Assembly: GCA_947479995.1 (NCBI GenBank)
Contig: CANKBT010000223.1
Coordinates: 1 to 5,580, forward strand
DNA length: 5,580 bases
DNA from: Frankiaceae bacterium
GTDB lineage: Bacteria > Actinomycetota > Actinomycetes > Mycobacteriales > SCTD01
Reading direction: 5' to 3'
Shown: positions 1-5,039 of the stretch, one piece after another
Numbering within the stretch: the first letter of the stretch is position 1
Layout: each line of letters opens with the position of its first letter
The notes under the pieces: model-generated
Seen by the model: only the letters and a program-made list of their open reading frames with translations
What the model was told of the DNA's origin: nothing
Databases searched by the model: none
Position numbers and translations under genes: made by a program

Positions 1-624
1 GTCGGCCTCCGCGCGCCCCCCGCCGTACAGCCAGGGGGTGTCGGCGAAGCGCGGGTGGTGGGCGTAGACGGCGCCGGTGAGCGAGACCTCGCGGCGCCGC
101 GCGGGCATCGACGGGCGGGTGATGGCGCCGTGGTCGCCGACCCAGACCGAGCTGTCGCGGGTGAACAGCAGGTTGGGCAGCGGCGGCACGACGAACGCGC
201 CGGCCTGCGACAGCCGGGCGACGACCCCCTCGGGCCCGGTGCGCGGCAGCTCGTCGTGCGTGAGGCCGCCGCAGAGCACCGCGGCGAGCTGCGCGCTCGG
301 CAGGTCGAGCAGCCAGTCGTGCAGCCCGCGGGCGAGCAGCGGCCCGACCTCGGTCGGCGCGACGGCGGTGTCGACCGCCTGCCGGCGGGCCTCCGGCACC
401 TCGAGGGCCTCCTCGAGCAGCGTCGACAGCCGCAGCACCTCGACGCCGCGGGCGGTGAGCGCGGCGGCGAAGGCGTCGTGCTCCTCCTGCGCGCGCGCCA
501 GCCACGGCAGGCCGTCGAAGAGCAGATCGGCGCTGTTGCGCGGCGTCAGCCGGCTGAGCTCCTGGCCCGGGCGGTGCAGCAGGACGGTGCGCAGCCTGCC
601 GACCTCGCTGGTCACGCCCGCCAT
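1..624 (-). CDS. arcA: Arginine deiminase, N-terminal half (3' end outside window)
   Basis: The visible 208 residues read as the first half of arginine deiminase (EC 3.5.3.6), the cytoplasmic enzyme that hydrolyses L-arginine to L-citrulline and ammonia. Full-length enzymes have about 400-420 residues, so roughly half is present. Family signatures seen are the N-terminal block LLHRPGQELSRLTPRN (residues 15-30) with LLFDGLPW (33-40), the EEHDAF segment (47-52), and LPNLLFTRDSS (149-159). D157 in that last motif corresponds to the active-site aspartate D166 of the Pseudomonas enzyme. The catalytic Glu, His and Cys lie beyond the window, so activity cannot be judged. ATG at 622-624 is the start: it is the only sensible one, 9 bases after the stop of the upstream oxidase gene, with which it is probably co-transcribed. 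A TAGGGT hexamer 6 bases before the ATG could be a -10 element for a leaderless transcript, or a weak ribosome site. Confidence 0.9.
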   Translation of the reverse strand, partial: MAGVTSEVGRLRTVLLHRPGQELSRLTPRNSADLLFDGLPWLARAQEEHDAFAAALTARGVEVLRLSTLLEEALEVPEARRQAVDTAVAPTEVGPLLARGLHDWLLDLPSAQLAAVLCGGLTHDELPRTGPEGVVARLSQAGAFVVPPLPNLLFTRDSSVWVGDHGAITRPSMPARRREVSLTGAVYAHHPRFADTPWLYGGGRAEAD

Positions 625-630
625 GCGACG

Positions 631-636
631 ACCCTA
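631..636 (-). promoter_or_regulatory. Possible internal -10 element (leaderless) for arginine deiminase
   Basis: On the minus strand the hexamer TAGGGT matches the actinobacterial -10 pattern TANNNT. It sits exactly 6 bases before the ATG, which would place the transcription start on the start codon. Its first three bases are also the TAG stop of the upstream oxidase gene. No convincing -35 hexamer is seen 17-18 bases upstream, and the AGGG could instead act as a weak ribosome site, so this is tentative. Confidence 0.4.
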
Positions 637-1629
637 GCCAGCGGTCCCCTGCAGCACGGCGAGCTGGTCCTTGAGGGCCTCGAAGAAGCGGACGTTGATC
701 GACGACCGCCACCAGGCGCCCTTGACGATGCGCGGGCCCCACTCGGGGCGCTCGGCGACGAGCGGCACGACGGCCTTGTCCATCCAGTCGCGGCCGTGGA
801 CCGGGTCGACCTCGGCGTGCTCGACGTAGAACGGGTACGCCGCCTCCGGCGCGCCGAGGCGGTCGAACGCCTTGAGCACCATGCGGCAGCGCGGGCCGGC
901 CTGCAGCTCGAGCAGGCCGAGCGCGCCGACCATCTCGGGCTGGAGCCAGCGGTTGGTGGCGAGCAGCCCGCCGAGGGCCGCGCGCTCCAGCGCCTCGTCG
1001 GGCATGTCCTCGCGGGCGATGCGCGGCATGCCGACCGCCCGGGCCATGTCCTCGTGCATGACGGTGTGCACGCCGGCCTGGTCGCCCTGGCCCATCTCGT
1101 CCCAGTAGTTCTTGCCGAGCTCGAGCTTGGCGCTGCCGGTCAGCCCGACCTGGCAGACGGCCACGAGGTCGTCGAAGCCGCCGTCCGGCCCGCCCTCGAG
1201 GGCCAGGAACTGCACGACCTGCTCCCAGTCGGCCTCCTCGGCCAGCCACTTGTACGACGACGGCAGCCGGTCGCGGGAGGCCACCGAGCGCATCGCCTTG
1301 ACGACGCGGTCGACGCTGTCGGACTCCGCCAGCGCGCCCGCCTCGGTCCAGGCCAGCTCGAGCTCGGCGAGCCAGTCGCCCTCGAGCCGGGCCTTGAGCT
1401 CGGCCAGGACGGGGTGGCCCTGCAGCCGCACCCGGTCGCCGAGCTGGTCGAGCGGGGCGACGTGCAGGTCGTGGACGGCCAGCAGCGACAGGAAGCGGTC
1501 GCGGCGGCTGGCCGGCCGCGCGCTGCCGAGCCCGGTGAGGTCGCCGGTCGACAGCCCCCGCTCGAGGGCGGCGGTGAGCGGCAGGTCGGGGGACGACGTC
1601 GAGGGCGGGGCGGTCGAGAGCAGCGTCAT
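634..1629 (-). CDS. Haem-oxygenase-like diiron oxidase (HDO), iron-containing redox enzyme family
   Basis: A 331-residue, mostly helical, soluble protein without signal peptide or membrane segment. I assign it to the haem-oxygenase-like fold family (Haem_oxygenas_2 / HDO) from its motifs. Candidate iron ligands are E145 (in FLALEGG), E178 (in YWDEMGQGD), H188 (in GVHTVMH) and the cluster H271, D275, H278 (in EHAEVDPVHGRDW). The E-x9-H and H-x3-D-x2-H spacings match those I recall for the diiron site of SznF. Known members use O2 for N-hydroxylation, desaturation or C-C cleavage, mostly on amino or fatty acids; the substrate here is unknown. The first ~45 residues are Pro/Ser/Thr-rich and probably unstructured. 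ATG 1627-1629 is chosen because the frame upstream reads as Arg/Pro/Gly-rich spacer and a GGAGG lies at 1643-1647, though at a long 13-base spacing. Arginine deiminase follows after 9 bases, suggesting a two-gene unit. Confidence 0.8.
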   Translation of the reverse strand: MTLLSTAPPSTSSPDLPLTAALERGLSTGDLTGLGSARPASRRDRFLSLLAVHDLHVAPLDQLGDRVRLQGHPVLAELKARLEGDWLAELELAWTEAGALAESDSVDRVVKAMRSVASRDRLPSSYKWLAEEADWEQVVQFLALEGGPDGGFDDLVAVCQVGLTGSAKLELGKNYWDEMGQGDQAGVHTVMHEDMARAVGMPRIAREDMPDEALERAALGGLLATNRWLQPEMVGALGLLELQAGPRCRMVLKAFDRLGAPEAAYPFYVEHAEVDPVHGRDWMDKAVVPLVAERPEWGPRIVKGAWWRSSINVRFFEALKDQLAVLQGTAG

Positions 1630-1642
1630 GAGGGGGGTCGAG

Positions 1643-1647
1643 CCTCC
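1643..1647 (-). promoter_or_regulatory. Ribosome binding site of the HDO gene
   Basis: GGAGG on the minus strand, 13 bases before the ATG at 1627-1629. The sequence is ideal but the spacing is longer than usual (5-9). No other in-frame start codon lies closer to it, so it supports the ATG over longer versions of the reading frame. Confidence 0.55.
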
Positions 1648-1674
1648 GTACGGCGGTGGACGGACGTGCCCTGG

Positions 1675-1695
1675 CCCCCTGCCCCGCCCCGCCCC
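1675..1695 (-). repeat. G-quadruplex motif upstream of the HDO gene
   Basis: On the minus strand, which is the coding strand of the HDO gene, four G-runs of 4, 4, 4 and 5 are separated by loops of 1, 1 and 2 bases. Runs this long with such short loops would form a very stable parallel quadruplex. The motif lies 46-66 bases before the HDO start codon, so in its promoter or 5' untranslated region. In such a G+C-rich genome a chance origin is possible. Confidence 0.5.
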
Positions 1696-1706
1696 GATGA
1701 CACGGC

Positions 1707-1720
1707 CCCCCGCACGGGGG
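1707..1720. repeat. Short GC inverted repeat in the divergent intergenic region
   Basis: Five C and five G form perfect arms around GCAC (CCCCC-GCAC-GGGGG), between the divergent HDO and DUF4446 starts. There is no T-tract on either side and both flanking genes point away from it, so it is not a normal terminator. It could be an operator or a chance structure. Confidence 0.25.
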
Positions 1721-1741
1721 AACCGCCGCCCGCGCGTGCGC

Positions 1742-1770
1742 CGGACGGGGGCCGGCCGCCGCACTAGCCT
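1742..1770 (+). promoter_or_regulatory. Leaderless promoter of the DUF4446 gene
   Basis: TAGCCT at 1765-1770 fits the actinobacterial -10 pattern TANNNT. A -35-like CGGACG (sharing GAC with TTGACA) lies at 1742-1747, with a 17-base spacer. The GTG start is at 1778, seven bases after the -10, so transcription would begin on or next to the start codon. No Shine-Dalgarno sequence is present, in keeping with a leaderless transcript. Confidence 0.6.
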
Positions 1771-1777
1771 CGCCGTC

Positions 1778-2305
1778 GTGCTGGACCCCGACGCCGCCGG
1801 CGTGCTCGCCGTCGTCGCGACCGCCGTGGCGCTGCTCGCGCTGGCCCTCGCCGGCGTGCTCGCCGCCCGGCTCGCGCGGCTGCGCCGCGACGTCGAGGGG
1901 CTGGCCGGCGACCGCTTCGTGCGGGCGCTGCGCGAGACGCAGCAGGACGGCGACGAGCTGCGCCGCGACGTCGCCCGCCTGCGCGGCGACCTCGCGTCGG
2001 CGCGTGCCGACCTGTCCGACGCGCTGCGGCACGTCGCCGTCGTCCGCTACGACGCCTTCGGCGACATGGGCGGCCGCCTGTCGTTCTCGGCGGCCCTGCT
2101 CGACGACGACGGCGACGGGCTGGTGCTCACGAGCATCAACGGCCGCTCCGAGACCCGCACCTACGCCAAGGGCGTCGCCGCCGGGGCCTCCGGGCACGAG
2201 CTCAGCCCCGAGGAGGCCCAGGCCATCGCCTACGCCACGGGCGCCAAGGAGCAGCCCGACGCCGACCTGGCCGTCCCGCGGCGGGGGCGCCCGTCCCGGC
2301 GCTGA
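1778..2305 (+). CDS. DUF4446 family membrane-anchored protein
   Basis: A 175-residue protein with one N-terminal hydrophobic helix (about residues 7-30). A charged heptad-like stretch follows (31-84, rich in L, R, D and E), likely a coiled coil. Then comes the conserved DUF4446 core (85-152), with HVAVVRYDAFGDMGG at 85-99, LSFSAALLDDDGDG at 101-114 and a TSINGRSETRTYAKG segment at 118-132. The tail is short, basic and probably disordered. The family has no established function to my knowledge. The layout suggests a membrane-tethered protein with a small soluble C-terminal domain, probably cytoplasmic because of the arginines right after the helix. GTG at 1778 is chosen because the recognisable protein begins there and a leaderless -10 ends 7 bases before it; longer versions of this frame only translate the GC-rich spacer and the antisense of the HDO gene. 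Confidence 0.88.
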   Translation: MLDPDAAGVLAVVATAVALLALALAGVLAARLARLRRDVEGLAGDRFVRALRETQQDGDELRRDVARLRGDLASARADLSDALRHVAVVRYDAFGDMGGRLSFSAALLDDDGDGLVLTSINGRSETRTYAKGVAAGASGHELSPEEAQAIAYATGAKEQPDADLAVPRRGRPSRR

Positions 2306-2306
2306 C

Positions 2307-2324
2307 CGTGAGAGGGCTCTCACG
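2307..2324. promoter_or_regulatory. Perfect 8-bp-arm palindrome just after the DUF4446 stop
   Basis: CGTGAGAG and CTCTCACG form perfect arms around a GG centre, starting one base after the DUF4446 stop codon (2303-2305). It may be a terminator hairpin for that gene, although no T-tract follows; many actinobacterial terminators lack one. It may instead be an operator half-overlapping the adjacent 11-bp repeats, since its right arm contains the CTCACG of the first repeat and its left arm is the inverse copy. It also contains the GTG at 2308, an unattractive start codon for the next gene. Confidence 0.55.
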
Positions 2325-2351
2325 CAGCCCTCATCCGGCGCTCATGCGCAC
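2319..2351 (+). promoter_or_regulatory. Triple 11-bp direct repeat, candidate OmpR-type operator
   Basis: Three head-to-tail units of exactly 11 bp are seen: CTCACGCAGCC (2319-2329), CTCATCCGGCG (2330-2340) and CTCATGCGCAC (2341-2351). Positions 1-4 (CTCA) and 7 (C) are identical in all three. OmpR/PhoB-family regulators commonly bind in tandem to direct repeats spaced about 11 bp, one helical turn. An OmpR-type regulator is encoded at the end of this gene row, so autoregulation is the obvious inference. A -10-like GACGCT at 2356-2361, six bases before a GTG at 2368, would put the repeats across the -35 region. Confidence 0.55.
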
Positions 2352-3579
2352 CGCCGACGCTGCCGCCGTGGACGACCTCGCGCTGCTCACCGGCCCGGAC
2401 GCCGGCGACCTGCTGGCCGCGGCCGTCGCCACGACCGGCGCCGAGCTGGTCTCCTGGCGCACCCGCCAGGTCGACCACCGCCCCGGCCGCAGCACCACCG
2501 CCTCGTACGCGGCGCGCGTGCGCGACGCGGCCGGCGAGCGCGACCTCGTGCTCGGCGCCGCGACCGGCCCGGCCGGCGCCGGCGCCCGCCCGCCGGGCCT
2601 GCTCGTGCTCTCCGACGGCGCCCGCGAGGTGCAGGTCTGGACGTTCGCGCAGGACCCCGGCCTGCCCTCGCTCGCGCGGGCCGCCGACCCCGGGGCCGTC
2701 CGGGCGCTGCTCGCCTCGCTCGGCGAGGACCCCGGGCCGGTGCGGCTGCGCACCCGCGCCTACCGGCCGCGCCGGCGCGCCGTGCTCGAGGCGACCAGCC
2801 CCGGCGCGCACGTCTTCCTCAAGGTGCTGCGCCCCGGCCGCGCGGAGCCGCTGCACGCCCGGCACCGGCTGCTCGCGGGCGCCGGGCTGCCGGTGCCGCC
2901 GAGCCTCGGCTGGACCGGTGACGGGCTGCTCGTGCTCGGCGCGCTGTCGGGCACCGCCCTGCGCAGCCGCCTGCGCGAGGGCGGCAGCCCGGCGCCGAGC
3001 GGCGAGGCGCTGCTGGCCCTGCTCGACCGGCTGCCGCCCGAGGTGTGCGCGCTGCCGCGCCGCGCGCCCTGGACCGAGGGCGCCGCCCACTACGCCGCGG
3101 TCGTCGGCGCGGCGCTGCCCGCCGAGGCCCGGCGGGCGGCCCAGCTCGCCGCGCGGGTGCGGGAGCTGGCCGGCGACGGCCCCGACGAGGACGCCACGCA
3201 CGGCGACCTCTACGAGGCGCAGCTGCTCCTGCGCGGCAGCCGGGTGAGCGGCCTGCTCGACGTCGACACCGCCGGCCCGGGCCGCCGGGCCGACGACCTG
3301 GCCTGCCTGCTCGCGCACGTCAGCGTGCTGGCGCAGATGGAGCCGGCGCACGCGGTGACCAGCCGCGCGCTCGGCGCCCGCTGGCTCACCGCCTTCGAGC
3401 GGCGGGTCGACCCGGTCGAGCTCCGCGCCCGCGTCGCCGGCGTGGTGCTCTCGCTCGCCACCGGGCCGCACCGCGTGCAGGAGCCCGGCTGGCCGGCGGC
3501 GACGACCGCGCGCCTCGACCTCGTCGAGCGCTGGGTCGAGAGCGCGGCCGCGCGGGCCCGCCCGGCGCCGGTCGGGTGA
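2344..3579 (+). CDS. Phosphotransferase-fold protein (aminoglycoside phosphotransferase / kinase-like)
   Basis: A 411-residue soluble protein with the APH / protein-kinase-like fold. Numbered from the ATG at 2344, K160 in VFLKVL is the likely ATP-binding lysine. T-HGD-LYEAQ gives the catalytic loop (H286, D288), LLDVDTAGPG the metal-binding D306 or D308, and RADDLACLLAH the following conserved helix. The usual catalytic-loop asparagine (HGDxxxxN) is replaced by Q293. The N-terminal ~140 residues hold a less recognisable domain. The substrate is unknown; a small-molecule kinase is likely, and antibiotic resistance should not be assumed. The start is uncertain. GTG 2308 lies inside the palindrome, ATG 2344 overlaps the third 11-bp repeat, and GTG 2368 sits six bases after a -10-like GACGCT and may be the true leaderless start (403 residues). 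None has a ribosome site. The histidine kinase gene follows after 17 bases, so joint transcription is likely. Confidence 0.8.
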   Translation: MRTADAAAVDDLALLTGPDAGDLLAAAVATTGAELVSWRTRQVDHRPGRSTTASYAARVRDAAGERDLVLGAATGPAGAGARPPGLLVLSDGAREVQVWTFAQDPGLPSLARAADPGAVRALLASLGEDPGPVRLRTRAYRPRRRAVLEATSPGAHVFLKVLRPGRAEPLHARHRLLAGAGLPVPPSLGWTGDGLLVLGALSGTALRSRLREGGSPAPSGEALLALLDRLPPEVCALPRRAPWTEGAAHYAAVVGAALPAEARRAAQLAARVRELAGDGPDEDATHGDLYEAQLLLRGSRVSGLLDVDTAGPGRRADDLACLLAHVSVLAQMEPAHAVTSRALGARWLTAFERRVDPVELRARVAGVVLSLATGPHRVQEPGWPAATTARLDLVERWVESAAARARPAPVG

Positions 3580-3596
3580 GGGGCGATGATCACGCG

Positions 3597-5039
3597 GTGG
3601 CCCGGCCCCGGCGCTCCCCGTCCGTCCGCACCAAGGTGCTGGCGGTCGTCGTGCTGCTCGCCGGCCTCGGCATGGCCGTCGCCGAGGTGACGTCGTACGT
3701 CGTCTCCGCCCGCCGCCTCGACGTGCGGCTCGACGCGGCGATCGCGCAGGAGGTGGCGGAGTTCCGGACGCTCGCCGAGCAGGGGGTCAACCCGCGCACC
3801 GGCCGGCCGTTCGAGGACATCGACGACCTGCTGCGCACGGCGCTCGCCCGCAACGTCGCCGACAGCAACGAGACCTTCCTCGGCCTGGGCTCGGCCCCGT
3901 ACGTCCCCGCCGACCCGGGCGTCGTCGACCTGCTCGACGAGCCGGCCCTGCTCGCGGCCGTCACCGCGCAGGGCCCCGCCTCGCGCGTCGAGCTCGCCGA
4001 GGTCGAGAGCGCGGTGGGCACCCTGCGCTACGCCGCCGTGCCGGTCGTGCTGCCCGGCGCGCCCGACACCGGCACGTACGTCGTCGCGTACGCCGTCGAC
4101 CTCGAGCGGCGCGACCTGGTCTCCGTCGCGCGCACCTACGCGTACGTCGCCACCGGCTCGCTGCTGCTGCTCGCCGTCGGCGGCTGGCTCATCCTCGGCC
4201 GGCTGCTGCGGCCGCTCGCCCTGCTGCGCGAGGCCGCGGCCTCCGCCTCGCCGCAGCGGGCCGAGCGCATCCCCGAGCGGGGCAACGACGACGTCACCGA
4301 CCTCACCCGCAGCTTCAACACCATGCTGGACCGCCTGCAGGACGCCTTCGCGCAGCAGCGGCAGTTCATCGCCGACGCCGGGCACGAGCTGCGCACGCCG
4401 GTGACGATCGTGCGCGGGCACCTGGAGCTTCTCGACCCCGGCGACCCGCGCGACGTCGCCGAGACGCGGGCGCTCGTGCTCGACGAGGTCGACCGCATGG
4501 GCCGGCTCGTCGACGACCTCGTCGTGCTCGCGCGGGCGCAGCGGCCCGACCTGGTCGACCTGCGGCCGGTCGACCTCGACCGGCTCGTCGAGGAGGTGCT
4601 CGTCAAGGCCCGGGCCCTCGGCGACCGCGACTGGCGGCTGGACGCCGCGGCCGTCGGCGTCGTGCAGGCCGACGAGCAGCGGCTGCAGCAGGCGCTGCTG
4701 CAGCTCGCCGACAACGCCGTCAAGCACACCCCGGCCGGCACGACCGTCGCGGTCGGCGCCCGGCGGGACGACGACGCCGTGCGTCTGTGGGTGCGCGACA
4801 CCGGCCCCGGCATCGCGGTCGCCGACCGGGCGCGGGTGCTGCAGCGCTTCGGCCGGGCCGACCACGGCCGGGGCGTCGAGGGCTCGGGGCTGGGCCTCGC
4901 CATCGTCGGCGCCATCGCCGAGGCGCACGGCGGCCGCCTGGAGGTCGACGACGCCCCGGGCGGTGGCGCCCTGCTCACCCTCGTCCTGCCCCCGCAGCCG
5001 GCCCGCGGGGGCACCGCCGCACGGGAGGAGCCGTCGTGA
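3597..5039 (+). CDS. Membrane sensor histidine kinase (HAMP, HisKA, HATPase)
   Basis: A 480-residue transmembrane sensor kinase. In order: a basic N-terminus, membrane helix 1 (about 14-36), an extracytoplasmic sensor region (37-181) of unrecognised fold, membrane helix 2 (182-204), a HAMP linker (about 205-255), and a HisKA dimerisation domain with phospho-acceptor H263 in DAGHELRTP. The C-terminal ATPase domain has N-box DNAVKHTP (N373), G1 box DTGPGI (401-406) and G2 box GSGLGLAI (429-436). All catalytic motifs are intact. It should autophosphorylate on H263 and pass the phosphate to the response regulator encoded next, whose start overlaps this stop (GTGA). GTG 3597 is chosen: the nearby ATG at 3586 is in another frame, and the frame upstream only reads antisense-like sequence. 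A GAGGGG at 3578-3583 is a distant ribosome site; GATGAT at 3585-3590 could instead be a leaderless -10. The signal sensed is unknown. Confidence 0.93.
   Translation: MARPRRSPSVRTKVLAVVVLLAGLGMAVAEVTSYVVSARRLDVRLDAAIAQEVAEFRTLAEQGVNPRTGRPFEDIDDLLRTALARNVADSNETFLGLGSAPYVPADPGVVDLLDEPALLAAVTAQGPASRVELAEVESAVGTLRYAAVPVVLPGAPDTGTYVVAYAVDLERRDLVSVARTYAYVATGSLLLLAVGGWLILGRLLRPLALLREAAASASPQRAERIPERGNDDVTDLTRSFNTMLDRLQDAFAQQRQFIADAGHELRTPVTIVRGHLELLDPGDPRDVAETRALVLDEVDRMGRLVDDLVVLARAQRPDLVDLRPVDLDRLVEEVLVKARALGDRDWRLDAAAVGVVQADEQRLQQALLQLADNAVKHTPAGTTVAVGARRDDDAVRLWVRDTGPGIAVADRARVLQRFGRADHGRGVEGSGLGLAIVGAIAEAHGGRLEVDDAPGGGALLTLVLPPQPARGGTAAREEPS
5024..5030 (+). promoter_or_regulatory. Ribosome binding site of the response regulator gene
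   Basis: GGAGGAG, five bases before the GTG at 5036, inside the 3' end of the kinase gene. It is the best-placed ribosome site in the window, and it fixes the GTG that overlaps the kinase stop as the regulator's start. Confidence 0.75.

Noticed and set aside
1707..1720. GC hairpin as a transcription terminator
   Set aside because: It lies between two divergent gene starts and has no T-tract, so there is no gene end for it to serve.
1630..1764. N-terminal extension of the HDO protein to an ATG near 1764
   Set aside because: The extra 45 residues are Arg/Pro/Gly-rich spacer sequence, they would cover the G-quadruplex and the DUF4446 promoter, and a GGAGG supports the ATG at 1629.
55..1767. 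A 570-codon plus-strand reading frame across the deiminase and oxidase genes
   Set aside because: It is the antisense of two recognisable minus-strand genes. Its Arg/Gly/Ala/Pro/Val-rich translation without family motifs is what high third-position G+C produces on the opposite strand.
2320..3471. A 383-codon minus-strand frame opposite the phosphotransferase
   Set aside because: Composition-driven antisense frame; the plus-strand frame carries HGD and DVD motifs in the right order.
2344..3579. Calling the phosphotransferase an aminoglycoside-resistance enzyme
   Set aside because: Only the general fold motifs match. Its length, the Q in the catalytic loop and the genomic context give no support for an antibiotic substrate.
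3045..3596. Extension of the histidine kinase frame upstream into the phosphotransferase gene
   Set aside because: Translation there is almost only Arg, Ala, Pro and Gly and overlaps a real gene in another frame; the kinase's basic N-terminus and first membrane helix begin right after GTG 3597.
3210..4928. A 572-codon minus-strand reading frame opposite the phosphotransferase and histidine kinase genes
   Set aside because: It is a shadow frame: the plus strand encodes intact kinase motifs, and this translation has low complexity with no recognisable domain.
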